64,000 bases of DNA from Chryseosolibacter sp035628595 (GTDB taxonomy: Bacteria; Bacteroidota; Bacteroidia; Cytophagales; Cyclobacteriaceae): contig DASPJN010000138.1 in NCBI GenBank assembly GCA_035628595.1, positions 12,443 to 76,442 of the forward strand, written 5' to 3'. The stretch's first letter is position 1. Each line of letters starts with the position of its first letter. Positions 40,624 through 50,233 of this stretch are shown piece after piece. The translations under genes were made by a program, and so were the position numbers. The notes beneath the pieces were generated by a model. That model was not told the DNA's origin, did no database searches, and was given only the letters and a program-made list of their open reading frames with translations.

Positions 40624-41511
40624 ATGATGAAGGTTCTGTTAACACTGCTTGTATTCATTACATTTTCTCATTTGGCTGTCGCTCAAAAGAAAGATTTTGT
40701 CGTTACCATCCAGACAAGGTTCGGTGACATGATTGTGCTTCTTCACGATGAAACGCCCCAGCATAAAGCAAATTTCATCAAGCTTGCGAAAGAACACTAT
40801 TACGATAGCCTTTTATTTCATCGTGTGATCAGCGATTTTATGATACAGGGTGGCGACCCGGAATCAAAAAGAGCAAAGAGCGGTGAGAGACTCGGAAACG
40901 GTGGCCCGGGCTATACGGTTCCAGCTGAATTTAATCCAAAATTCTTTCACGAAAAAGGCGCACTGGCAGCAGCGCGTATGGGAGACAATGCCAATCCGAC
41001 AAAAGCAAGTAGTGGAAGCCAGTTTTATATTGTTCAGGGTAAGAAATTTTCAGAAATCCAACTTCGGATTGATCAGCAAAAATTAAATACAGCGCTTCTG
41101 AAATTTCGCCAGATACCAGAAAACAAAGCTCACGTTGATTCACTGAATGCGTATAGCAGCTCAAAGGACAATGCAGCGTACGAAGATTACATTAAGAAAA
41201 TAGTGCCTCTTATTGAGAGTCAGCAACAAGTTAGTCTGAAGAAAGAAATAATACCTTCAGAAGAAGTTGTCAAAGCTTACACCACTGTGGGCGGAACGCC
41301 GCACCTTGACGGAAGCTACACAGTGTTCGGCAAGGTGATTAAAGGAATCGAGGTGTTAGATAAAATCGCGACAGTACCGGTCGACAGAAGTCACAGGCCC
41401 CTCGAGGATATCAAGATGATGATTTCAGTTGATGAGCTTCCAAAAAAGAAAATCGAGAAACGTTATGGATTCAAATATCCTGCGAAGGAAAAAATAAAGA
41501 AAAAGAAATAG
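40624..41511 (+). CDS. Secreted cyclophilin-type peptidyl-prolyl isomerase
   Basis: Residues 1-20 are a signal peptide ending in AVAQ, so it acts in the periplasm. The cyclophilin core has FHRVISDFMIQGGDP, GPGYTVPAEF and GSQFYIVQG, with the catalytic Arg and Gln. An insertion of about 70 residues (ARLDQQKLN-like helical part, 142-205) precedes the last core strand FGKVIKGIEVLDKIA. It ends with a Lys-rich tail. This insertion is common in Bacteroidota cyclophilins. It helps fold exported proteins. Confidence 0.9.
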   Translation: MMKVLLTLLVFITFSHLAVAQKKDFVVTIQTRFGDMIVLLHDETPQHKANFIKLAKEHYYDSLLFHRVISDFMIQGGDPESKRAKSGERLGNGGPGYTVPAEFNPKFFHEKGALAAARMGDNANPTKASSGSQFYIVQGKKFSEIQLRIDQQKLNTALLKFRQIPENKAHVDSLNAYSSSKDNAAYEDYIKKIVPLIESQQQVSLKKEIIPSEEVVKAYTTVGGTPHLDGSYTVFGKVIKGIEVLDKIATVPVDRSHRPLEDIKMMISVDELPKKKIEKRYGFKYPAKEKIKKKK

Positions 41512-42410
41512 TGCTTCGGATCCTTGTTACCGGCTCCAATGGATTACTCGGACAAAAGCTTTCAAAAGTAATTCAATCCAGTAATGATGCGTACCTGATC
41601 GCTACAGGGCGCAAGCTGTCTGCTATTCAAATCGACCGCGGCGAGTTTCATTTACTTGATATCACCCGAAAGTCAGAATTTGAAAACGCAATCTCGCTAA
41701 CGCGTCCTGATGTGATCATCAACACTGCCGCATTGACGATGGTTGATGAGTGCGAGAAAAACCGTGACGTGTGCTGGGAAGCGAATGTCTCATCCGTCCA
41801 AAACCTTGCTTCGCTTTGCGAAAAACATCAGGTACATCTTGTTCATCTGTCAACAGACTTTGTTTTTGATGGAAGTCATGGCCCGCTCGACGAGGAAGCA
41901 GTACCATCGCCTGTCAATTTCTATGGAGAATCAAAGCTTGAGGGTGAAAGCATAATCCAAAAGATGAAGGCAGAATGGTGTATCATCAGGACTGTTCTGG
42001 TCTATGGCATCACCGAAGACATGAGTCGCTCAAACATTGTCCTTTGGGTAAAGAAGTCATTGGAAGACAAGAAAGCAATTCGTGTAGTGAATGACCAGTT
42101 CAGAACTCCCACCCTTGCCGAGGACCTGGCGATGGGATGTTTCCTCGCTGCAACCAAAAAAGCCAAAGGGATCTTTCACATTTCTGGCAATGAGCTTATG
42201 ACGCCGTATGAACTGGCTGTACGCACTGCTGAATTTTTTGAACTTGATAAATCGCTCATTCACCCAACTGATTCAGCGTCGTTGCAACAACCAGCGCAGC
42301 GTCCCGCTAAAACCGGATTTCTTATCGGCAAAGCACAACGTGAGCTGGGCTTTCAACCGAGAACTTTTCATGAAGGTTTGGCCTTGTTACGCGGACAAAT
42401 GAAACCTTAG
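41511..42410 (+). CDS. RmlD-like sugar-nucleotide reductase (SDR)
   Basis: The GTG at 41511 (MLRILVTGSNGLLGQKL) overlaps the end of the cyclophilin gene and gives the full Rossmann motif GSNGLLGQ. The YGESKLEGE segment has the YxxxK catalytic pair, and STDFVFDG, NTAALTMVDECE and RTVLVYG are typical of dTDP-4-dehydrorhamnose reductases. It is 299 residues long, the family length. No other rhamnose genes are nearby, so the substrate may differ. It converges with the permease gene, overlapping by four bases. Confidence 0.85.
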   Translation: MLRILVTGSNGLLGQKLSKVIQSSNDAYLIATGRKLSAIQIDRGEFHLLDITRKSEFENAISLTRPDVIINTAALTMVDECEKNRDVCWEANVSSVQNLASLCEKHQVHLVHLSTDFVFDGSHGPLDEEAVPSPVNFYGESKLEGESIIQKMKAEWCIIRTVLVYGITEDMSRSNIVLWVKKSLEDKKAIRVVNDQFRTPTLAEDLAMGCFLAATKKAKGIFHISGNELMTPYELAVRTAEFFELDKSLIHPTDSASLQQPAQRPAKTGFLIGKAQRELGFQPRTFHEGLALLRGQMKP

Positions 42411-43840
42411 CTTTCTTTCGGTCTCGACTTACCTTTAAGCGCAATGAAGTAAAGTGGAATTCCAATTAGCGTTATGATCAGGCCCGGCCATGTATAGTTC
42501 GGCTTATAGATGATCAATAAAACGCAGAAGGCTATTCCCATAAGAATATAGAGGCCGGGTAATACAGGATATAAGAACGCTTTGTATGGGCGTTCGGCAT
42601 CGGGACGTTTTACGCGCAGGATAAAAATCCCGCCAATCGTCAACGCATAGAACATCACCACAACGAATGAAATCATATCGAGCAGATTGCCATACTCGCC
42701 ACTGAGACACAACAGGGAGGCAACCAAACATTGCGACCACAAGGCCCATTGCGGAACTGAGTTTTTATTGAGTTCTCCTGCCTGACGAAAAAATAAGCCA
42801 TCTTTCGCCATTGTGTAATAAACGCGTGCTCCCGCCAGAATCAAACCGTTATTGCACCCAAAAGTCGAAATCATGATCAGTATTGCGATGATAAATTTTC
42901 CGGCGTCTCCGAATATTTGATTTGCCGCTGATATTGCAAGGCGATCAGCCTGTGGAAAAGCGATGCCATCTAAAGGGAGAACGTACAGGTACATCAGGTT
43001 GGTGGTCACATACAAAATCGTGACAATGAGTGTACCCAGGAATAAACTCAAACCTATATTGCGTTTCGGATTTTTAATCTCTCCCGCAATGAACGTTACA
43101 TTGTTCCACGCATCACTGCTAAAAAGGGAGCCCGTCATCGCTGCAGCGATGGCACCAAGGAGCGCTACACCGCCAATCTCCACCCAACCCGTTGCAACCT
43201 TTCCAGCACCATCTGCACCGAGATCCTGTGTTGCATTAAAACCAGTCGACCAGTTCTGTGCCCAATAACTTTGATCGACAAGCAAAAAACCGAAAGCAAT
43301 CAGACCGAACAATGCAAAGAGCTTGGACACCGTAAACACGCTTTGGATGATCTTTCCTTCTTTCACTCCGCGTGTATTGACATAGGTCAGTAAGACGATC
43401 GTAATTATCGCCGTAAGCTGCGCCGCCGAAACGTTAATAATACCAAGAGAGAACAATCCATTGGATTCACTCATCCATGGGAAGAGATAAGCGGAGAATC
43501 GGGCGAACGCGACACCAACAGCTGCAATGGTTGCTGTTTGAATGATCGCAAAAAAGCTCCAGCCGTAGAGAAATCCAACGAGGGGGTTATACGCCTCTTT
43601 CAGATAAACGTATTGACCGCCAGCTTTCGGAAACATACCGCTTAGCTCACCATAACTGACTGCCGCTGTAATAGTCATGAATCCGGTTATCAGCCAAACA
43701 CCAACTAACCATCCCGAACTTCCAACATTGCGTACAATATCGGCGCTAACAATAAAGATCCCGGAGCCGATCATCGATCCGGCTACGATCATCGTTGCAT
43801 CCCATAAACCAAGGACGGGCTTAAATTTCGTTTCGCTCAT
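42407..43840 (-). CDS. APC-family amino-acid permease
   Basis: The 477-residue protein has twelve membrane helices and the APC opening GLWDATMIVAGSMIGSGIFIVSADI, where the GSGIF loop binds substrate. Further typical parts are GELSGMFPKAGGQYVYLKEAYNPLVGFLYGW and SSDAWNNVTFIAGEIKNPKRNIGLSL. It is an amino-acid transporter or exchanger of the L-type group. It lies 17 bases after the phosphatase-family gene, so probably one operon. Substrate unknown. Confidence 0.9.
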   Translation of the reverse strand: MSETKFKPVLGLWDATMIVAGSMIGSGIFIVSADIVRNVGSSGWLVGVWLITGFMTITAAVSYGELSGMFPKAGGQYVYLKEAYNPLVGFLYGWSFFAIIQTATIAAVGVAFARFSAYLFPWMSESNGLFSLGIINVSAAQLTAIITIVLLTYVNTRGVKEGKIIQSVFTVSKLFALFGLIAFGFLLVDQSYWAQNWSTGFNATQDLGADGAGKVATGWVEIGGVALLGAIAAAMTGSLFSSDAWNNVTFIAGEIKNPKRNIGLSLFLGTLIVTILYVTTNLMYLYVLPLDGIAFPQADRLAISAANQIFGDAGKFIIAILIMISTFGCNNGLILAGARVYYTMAKDGLFFRQAGELNKNSVPQWALWSQCLVASLLCLSGEYGNLLDMISFVVVMFYALTIGGIFILRVKRPDAERPYKAFLYPVLPGLYILMGIAFCVLLIIYKPNYTWPGLIITLIGIPLYFIALKGKSRPKES

Positions 43841-43857
43841 TGATGGGTAATGTAAGG

Positions 43858-45510
43858 CTAGTCTTCAAATAATTCCTGAATTGGTTGGCCGGTAGCGCCG
43901 CTCGGAAATTTAATATTCAACATAACGGACAGGGTCGGCGCAATATCCGTCACAGGATGGTAACGAACAGATGAGCCATTCTTAATTCCAGTCCCGAAAA
44001 ATAACACGGGCACATGCGTGTCGTAAGTGTACGGCGAGCCGTGCGTTGTTCCTGAAACCTTGCCCGAATTATACCACCCGGGCTGCAGCACCACGATCAT
44101 ATCCGGAGAGCGTTGTTGGTGATATCCACGAACGACCATCCCCTTGATTCCTCCCTCATCATAGTTGCTCTGTCGAACAACAGCTTCTGTATAAACATTC
44201 GCAACTCCTTCCTGCGCAAGTAAAAAGTTCGCCACCATCTCGGTTGCTATCATAAAATCCACACCTGACGATTTTGGATTCTGTTGAAAAAGCGAATGAT
44301 CAAGAAACACAGAGGCGCCATCGATATACTCCACTACGTCCTTATCAGGAAAATAAGTGCGCATGTACTCATTAACGAGCGCTTTGATACGTGATGATCG
44401 AAAATACCCAGCAGGCATCCGCATGTCTTTCAAATACTGCGCGACATCTGCAACTGCATGGTCGGCGGTAAGGAAAAGGATATAATTCCCCTTACCTACT
44501 TTTTGATCAAGTGTTGTTAGCAGGTCTTCAATATTTTTATCAAGTCGCAGATACATGTCCTGTAGTTCAACCCCGTTGGGTCCTACAGCGTGTCCAAGTA
44601 TGTCTGTACTTGAAAATGAAACAGTAAGGAAATCCGTTACCTCGTCGGCACCGAGCTTTTCAGCGTCGATTGTAGTTTTTGCGAGTTCTGTCAGATAATC
44701 ATTTGCGAAAGGTGTTTCTGGTAGCAAATTAAAATTTGCATTCTTTTTTCTCAATTCTTTCAGGTCATACGGAAAGGTCCTTTTCTCCATTCCGATCAGA
44801 CGGTCTTCATATGGAGAATCATCTTTGAACGATTCCGTATACTGTTCAATTGGCAGTAATGTATTCCAGACCTTATTGAGGTACTCATCGGCAAGATTAC
44901 GCTGGTTGAATTTCTCGACCCAGTCAGGAAGTTTGCTCATGTAGTATGTGCTTGTAATAACCCGACCGTTTGTGCCGTCATACCAGAAAGCGGCGTCCGC
45001 CATGTGCCCGGCAGGTAAAGCTGCACCGCGATCTTTAATTGAGAGACCAAATACTTTAGACTTGCGCTGCGAATTCAGTTTTAGTTCGTCCGTAATCGTT
45101 GAAGAAAGTAAACGCCATGGCGATACCTCGCCTGCGTCGGATGCTGACCCAACCGTTTTGTGCGATGGATCGCCAACGCAATTCACTTCTTTTCTGAGGC
45201 TCTTGTCGTACCAGTCATTTGCAATAATTCCGTGAATGGATGGCGTTGATCCGGTGTAAATCGATGCATGGCCGGGGCCGGTAATAGTCGGGATATAATT
45301 ATAATGTGCGTTCTTCAAAACAAAGCCTTCACCCATCAGCCTTTTAAACCCGCCCGTTCCGAATTTTTCAAAAAAACGGTAAAGGTATTCATGACGCATC
45401 TGGTCAACGGTAACACCCACAACAAGACGTGGCCTGTTGCTGACGACATTATCCTGGGCAAGTAGTGATGATGATGAAAGAGCCAGGATAACGATAAGAA
45501 GTTTTCTCAT
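43858..45510 (-). CDS. PafA-like alkaline phosphatase superfamily protein
   Basis: The 550-residue exported protein (signal peptide MRKLLIVILALSSSSLLAQ) has the metal and nucleophile set of the PafA/NPP group: VTVDQMRHEY (Asp), nucleophile Thr in PTITGPGHASIYTGSTPSIHGI, FSSTDILGHAVG, LTADHAVADVAQY and THGSPYTYDTHVPVLFFG with its final His. It probably removes phosphate from extracellular monoesters. Length and order match flavobacterial PafA. It is co-transcribed with an amino-acid permease. Confidence 0.9.
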   Translation of the reverse strand: MRKLLIVILALSSSSLLAQDNVVSNRPRLVVGVTVDQMRHEYLYRFFEKFGTGGFKRLMGEGFVLKNAHYNYIPTITGPGHASIYTGSTPSIHGIIANDWYDKSLRKEVNCVGDPSHKTVGSASDAGEVSPWRLLSSTITDELKLNSQRKSKVFGLSIKDRGAALPAGHMADAAFWYDGTNGRVITSTYYMSKLPDWVEKFNQRNLADEYLNKVWNTLLPIEQYTESFKDDSPYEDRLIGMEKRTFPYDLKELRKKNANFNLLPETPFANDYLTELAKTTIDAEKLGADEVTDFLTVSFSSTDILGHAVGPNGVELQDMYLRLDKNIEDLLTTLDQKVGKGNYILFLTADHAVADVAQYLKDMRMPAGYFRSSRIKALVNEYMRTYFPDKDVVEYIDGASVFLDHSLFQQNPKSSGVDFMIATEMVANFLLAQEGVANVYTEAVVRQSNYDEGGIKGMVVRGYHQQRSPDMIVVLQPGWYNSGKVSGTTHGSPYTYDTHVPVLFFGTGIKNGSSVRYHPVTDIAPTLSVMLNIKFPSGATGQPIQELFED

Positions 45511-45580
45511 ACTTTTATTGATCTGCCAATATACAGAATTTGCGTATGGCGCGCAGTAAAATTACAGCATCGGTTATTGC

Positions 45581-48163
45581 TCAATCCGGGCAAAGTATAC
45601 GCTCATAATCACCTTCTTCGTAAACCTGGCGTCGGAGCATTCGACCATTTCGATCATAATAAATCACAACGTAGATAGAGGCAACCTCAACATGCTTTTC
45701 AGTAAAATAAACAGGCTCGTCTTTCGACCCAACATTGATCAATGCCGAAAAATCTGGCGAAATAATATTCGTTCCATGATTGTTCCAGACACCGTATCCG
45801 CTATTGAGGTGGAATATTGCAACCTTATCCCTATCGGTGTCCTTCACATACTCAATCGCATCAATGCCTCCTATACTTTCGGTCATATTGTAGATGTTGT
45901 ACAGTGACCAAAATTTCCCTTTCCGAACAAGCGCGGTGCTATCATTCCAATAAGAAATTTCATCAAATCCGGATTTGCCAACAATTTTACCGTCCCACTT
46001 TGTAAAGTAGTAAGATCCGTTCCGAAAAGAAGCGAGCATATCATCGGTGTATCGAATGATATTTTTATCAAACTGGCTCTTGATTAACTTTTGTTTCCTG
46101 ACATGGTAAGCACCAAACTTCATACTTTTCAAAAAAGTGATGACATTATTGTTTACGCTGCCGATTGCATCGTATTCAATTGGAAGAAGCGTCTTACCAG
46201 TTGCCGTAATCAGGCCCTTCTTTTCCTTCCGGATGACAACAAACAATCCTTCACCTGCAAATTGAACACCGTCGTAGTCGCCTTTAAACAAAAGATCGCC
46301 GGCAGGCGAAAAAACTGATTTTGAATTTTTATCCCCTAGTACAAGGTAACCGGTTGAGTCACGACCGGAAAGAAACGTGAGAGAGGTGTTGGCACCAAAA
46401 GTTTTCTTTACAGATGCATCGAAATATGCAACCAGTGAATCCGCACGATACCCAACCGCAAACATTCCAACAAATGAAATACTATCATACCTTTCAGGAA
46501 AAGTGGCGCGTGAGTATAGATCAAAGAAGCTAACGGACGAATCGTGCTCAACCGCGATCCATGGTTTTGATATTTTTACATCGTTCGCATGTCCGATATG
46601 TTCGGCACTCGAATTAAATAGCTCGACCCTGTTACCTTCCCTCGAAATCATTCCGAAAAATGTCTTCTCGATTGTTCTTTCGGCAACGGGAAGTACAATA
46701 TTCAATTCCGTATCAAGCATCCCCTGGCCGTAACGAGCTGACACCAACAGCAAATTTTTGGACCACGGTCTGATGTCAGGAAATCCTTCAGTCGGGACGA
46801 CTGGCGTATTCTCAGCGCTGGCGGAAACATTTGCCGGTGTCACCGGATACCATTGATTTTCTTTTTTGAAAATAATCACGCCATTGACATCGTCAATTTC
46901 ATCCCAATCAGACGTCAGTGAGCTGCCTGTGAAGGTGCGAAGTGACCACTTATTATTCTGTTTAAGTGCAACGAAGCGTCCTGCTATAATCTTTGCATTC
47001 TCGATGCAATCTGAAAAAAGGAAGCCAGACTTATGAATTACACGCAAACAAGACGTTGTAATCTTGAGAAACCCATATCCAAGGTCTTCAATTTCGTTTA
47101 TCGTATCCTTCGCTATAACATCGCCCGATCTGTTTGTAAGTTGACCATTCAGAATCAGAATATCCTCCGTCACATTTCCGCACAGATATTCTTCGGCAAT
47201 GTTCCCGTACTTGTTATCGAGAATAACAGCTCCATCAATGTCCATAAAACCGAACATGTGGTCTTTCAGAAATGGAACAAGGATCTTCCTGTTTAATTCT
47301 AACAACGTTGACAGGGAATCATCAAACTTCAACACGGATCTGCCCGCATCTTCCTCCTCGGCAACGATGTGAAACAACAAATCTGTAGCACGTTTTCGCA
47401 GCCAGCTTTCCGGATACCGAGTTAGAAACGCTTCGAAATTTGCGCGTGTTCCTCCGGCGGTAATGATGTTGAAGATCTGTTGTTCGACTTCCCTGCGATA
47501 TGGCGTAGCCGGATGCTCTGCCAAAAATGATTCATAAGCTTTCAGTGTCCGCTCCCGCGTCTTGCTTTCAAAAAATAATCTTTCATACCGATCGCGTGCT
47601 TCCGTTGCGCGGAATGCCTGGGGATATCTGTCAAGAAACGAAAGAAAACTCTGATAAGTGTTTAACCTGACGGCCTCGTTGTATGCCGCTTCATCACGAA
47701 GACGTTTCGCTTCGCGGTCAAAGCGGGTATCAGGATAACGACTCAAAAATGTCAGAAATGCGCCCTCTGTGTTAATTAATTTCGCCTTTTCAAAGGCAAC
47801 GCTGTCAATATTGTATCTTAACCTGGTCAAGGTCAGGCTATCGATCTCAAGCTTTGCAAGCCGGGCACGTTCGCGTGGTGAAAGGTTAAAGTAATCCTTT
47901 GAAGCAGTCGATAAGTAGTACGAGGCAGAATCGATATTGTATTGTGGATTCAGAGGATCGAAAAACCAGCGCGTATAAAGATACTTTGCCGTTGCATCGG
48001 CAGAGTCCCTGGATAGTAATTTCCGGATGAGCATCTTTGCCTTTGGCCAGTTTTGCTTCTCGATATTTTTTATTGCGGACTTCTCATGGCTTCCCAACTG
48101 CCCGTAGCCAGGTAAAGCAGCCGTCAGCGCAAGAAGCACGAATAAAGTTCTGATGATTGGCAT
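45581..48163 (-). CDS. Exported TPR plus WG-like beta-propeller protein
   Basis: The chosen ATG at 48163 gives the signal peptide MPIIRTLFVLLALTAALPGYGQ; an upstream ATG (48190) adds nine residues. Residues about 25-290 are TPR/outer-membrane-assembly-like helices with recurring FLSRYPDTRF, FLDRYPQAF, FLAEHPATPY and FLTRYPESWL, spaced about 37 residues. From about 300 on, WG-repeat-like beta units follow (KQNNKWSLRTF, KKGLITATGKTLLPIEYDAIG, RKGKFWSLYN). This protein of 860 residues is likely in the periplasm or outer membrane. No partner is evident. Confidence 0.65.
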   Translation of the reverse strand: MPIIRTLFVLLALTAALPGYGQLGSHEKSAIKNIEKQNWPKAKMLIRKLLSRDSADATAKYLYTRWFFDPLNPQYNIDSASYYLSTASKDYFNLSPRERARLAKLEIDSLTLTRLRYNIDSVAFEKAKLINTEGAFLTFLSRYPDTRFDREAKRLRDEAAYNEAVRLNTYQSFLSFLDRYPQAFRATEARDRYERLFFESKTRERTLKAYESFLAEHPATPYRREVEQQIFNIITAGGTRANFEAFLTRYPESWLRKRATDLLFHIVAEEEDAGRSVLKFDDSLSTLLELNRKILVPFLKDHMFGFMDIDGAVILDNKYGNIAEEYLCGNVTEDILILNGQLTNRSGDVIAKDTINEIEDLGYGFLKITTSCLRVIHKSGFLFSDCIENAKIIAGRFVALKQNNKWSLRTFTGSSLTSDWDEIDDVNGVIIFKKENQWYPVTPANVSASAENTPVVPTEGFPDIRPWSKNLLLVSARYGQGMLDTELNIVLPVAERTIEKTFFGMISREGNRVELFNSSAEHIGHANDVKISKPWIAVEHDSSVSFFDLYSRATFPERYDSISFVGMFAVGYRADSLVAYFDASVKKTFGANTSLTFLSGRDSTGYLVLGDKNSKSVFSPAGDLLFKGDYDGVQFAGEGLFVVIRKEKKGLITATGKTLLPIEYDAIGSVNNNVITFLKSMKFGAYHVRKQKLIKSQFDKNIIRYTDDMLASFRNGSYYFTKWDGKIVGKSGFDEISYWNDSTALVRKGKFWSLYNIYNMTESIGGIDAIEYVKDTDRDKVAIFHLNSGYGVWNNHGTNIISPDFSALINVGSKDEPVYFTEKHVEVASIYVVIYYDRNGRMLRRQVYEEGDYERILCPD

Positions 48164-48302
48164 GAATGGCAGATCACAAATTGCAAACATAACGTTTGAC
48201 CTGCGATTTGATCATGAGTGATTTAAACAAAATTGACCAAAACCTTGAATTATTGCATACAATCATAAATTTTGTAACTTTTCACGTAGTAAAACAGCGT
48301 TC

Positions 48303-49748
48303 ATGGCCAAGCTAAAGAATATCATTAAACAGCTTTCTGAAAAAGACTTCAATGCGATCCATACATCACTGATCGAAAGTAACGCAGAAAAATCCGCTTA
48401 CCTTTTAAAGTCTTTGCGTGAACGCTCGCTTTCTGACAGCAAGATCATGACGGAACTGGATGTCAACGCCAACGCGTACTACACGTTGCGTTCCCGCTTG
48501 AACCTGAAGATAGAAGAGTATCTGATGGAGCAGCTTGACAGCCCACGTACTGACGTGCTGCGCAAGGTTGCGAACATCACAGAAGTGTTGTTTACAAAAA
48601 AGAAAGCAATTTCAGTCGCAACGCTTAAGAAACTTGAAAAAGAGCTTCTTGACTACGATCTGGCCAACGAGTTAACGGTGATCTATAAATCCCTCAAGCG
48701 GCTAAATATAAATTCACCTGACTATTTCCAGTATTCGCAATTGTATAATCGTCACGTCGCGTACATGCTCGCAGTTGACAAGGCGGAAGATTTGCTGGCT
48801 GACTATTTCAAAAAATTCGGAGACTATTTACTGAACGGCGGCGAAATTGAAAAGCTTGGGCTGACGCTTGTGATGAAGGAGATGGTGAATGTAGCCAAGC
48901 TTTACGAATCACACAGATTGTACGTGTATCAGAGCTGTATGTATATCTTCCACAGGCTATTTGTTGAAGTTGACGACAGCATGCAGCAGGAAGGTGAGTC
49001 TATTGAAGACATTTTTGTGAAGGTGCAGAACATCTTCGAAAGCTATCATCTTGACTCCATTTACTATCATCTGAACCTTGTCTTTGAATTCCTTAAGCTT
49101 GAATACTACAACCATTATCATGTTTACCGCCAGGCTGAAAAATATTACGAGGAAGTGAACGATGCGTGTGCAAACCTGATGGTTAACTACGCTACCTACA
49201 CCTTTCCGTCGCAGTTCCTGCTTTCAAAAATCGAGCGTCATCTACGCAATGGAACCGAGGCAGAATTATACCACGAAAACGAAACGACCTTCGAAGACTA
49301 CGAGATTGATCCACTCGATGTTCCCAAGCACATTGTATATGTCGTTTACCGCGCGCTTTCGTGTTACTATGTTGATAAGTTTGACGAGGCCGCAAAGTTG
49401 ATCAACAATCTCCTTAATGAAGTAAGTCTGAAGAAATATCCTTTCGCACAGCTCGAGATTAAGTCGCTGCTTGCGTTGCAATATGTACTGATGCGCGATT
49501 ATGAATTATTCAATCAGCTTTCAAACAGTATTCAGCGCCAGATAAGATTATTCGGTAAAGATTCCTGCGAGAATATTATGCTGTTCCTGAAGATTCTGAA
49601 AATTGCAACCAGCGAAGCAAAGAAAGAAAAGGCGAAGAAAATTCAGGCGCTCATCCCACGACTCAGCACCACCGCCGTTAACTATTTTGCCCCAACTAAG
49701 CTGATTAAGCTTGACGACAAATTTGTTCGCCTTCTTACAGAAGTTTAA
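48303..49748 (+). CDS. Cytoplasmic helical protein of unknown function
   Basis: The 481-residue protein is almost wholly helical, with no signal peptide or membrane segment. It opens with a basic stretch (AKLKNIIKQLSEKDFNAIHTSLIE) that is followed by a helix-turn-helix-like part (RSLSDSKIMTELDVNANAYYTLRSRLN) and then solenoid-type helical pairs. That suggests a TPR-like scaffold. It stands alone and is read away from the TPR/WG gene. No family is recognised. Confidence 0.6.
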   Translation: MAKLKNIIKQLSEKDFNAIHTSLIESNAEKSAYLLKSLRERSLSDSKIMTELDVNANAYYTLRSRLNLKIEEYLMEQLDSPRTDVLRKVANITEVLFTKKKAISVATLKKLEKELLDYDLANELTVIYKSLKRLNINSPDYFQYSQLYNRHVAYMLAVDKAEDLLADYFKKFGDYLLNGGEIEKLGLTLVMKEMVNVAKLYESHRLYVYQSCMYIFHRLFVEVDDSMQQEGESIEDIFVKVQNIFESYHLDSIYYHLNLVFEFLKLEYYNHYHVYRQAEKYYEEVNDACANLMVNYATYTFPSQFLLSKIERHLRNGTEAELYHENETTFEDYEIDPLDVPKHIVYVVYRALSCYYVDKFDEAAKLINNLLNEVSLKKYPFAQLEIKSLLALQYVLMRDYELFNQLSNSIQRQIRLFGKDSCENIMLFLKILKIATSEAKKEKAKKIQALIPRLSTTAVNYFAPTKLIKLDDKFVRLLTEV

Positions 49749-49768
49749 GATAAACTCAAAAGAAATGG

Positions 49769-50176
49769 CTACAACTCAAGCTTTATGATGCTTTCGTGCG
49801 AAAGCGGCTTATTCAGATAAAGCTTCACATTGTCGTATTTTTTTGACCGACTGAAATCCTGTGGGTTAATCGAGGATGTAAGCATAACAATCTTACACTT
49901 CTTCTTTGCCACATTGCTTAGCTTTTCGAATTCATCCAGGAACTGGAAGCCATCCATCAACGGCATGTCAATATCAAGAAAGATAACGTCTGGAAGGACT
50001 TTATCTGCCACGTCGAGTTTCTCCATGTTCTTGAGAAACTCGATGGCGCTTTTCGCGCCTGTGTGTGTATAGATATTTTCCGTTACCGAAGCCGCCTCGA
50101 TCATTTTTTGATTAATGAGATTATCGATCTCATTATCATCAATTAACATCACGGTGCGGTATTTCTTTCCTGCCAT
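49769..50176 (-). CDS. Single-domain response regulator
   Basis: The 135-residue protein is one CheY-like receiver: acidic pair in LIDDNEIDN, phospho-acceptor Asp in DVIFLDIDMPLMDGFQFLDEF, Thr/Ser in MLTSSINPQDFSRS and Lys in LNKPLSHESI. There is no output domain, so it acts through a partner. It is the Bacteroidota type often paired with hybrid kinases. It converges with the helical gene before it (20 bases). Confidence 0.92.
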   Translation of the reverse strand: MAGKKYRTVMLIDDNEIDNLINQKMIEAASVTENIYTHTGAKSAIEFLKNMEKLDVADKVLPDVIFLDIDMPLMDGFQFLDEFEKLSNVAKKKCKIVMLTSSINPQDFSRSKKYDNVKLYLNKPLSHESIIKLEL

Positions 50177-50233
50177 ACAAATTTATTTGAACGAGTATAA
50201 AAATAAGGTTTTGGATGTCAAATCCAAACTCGG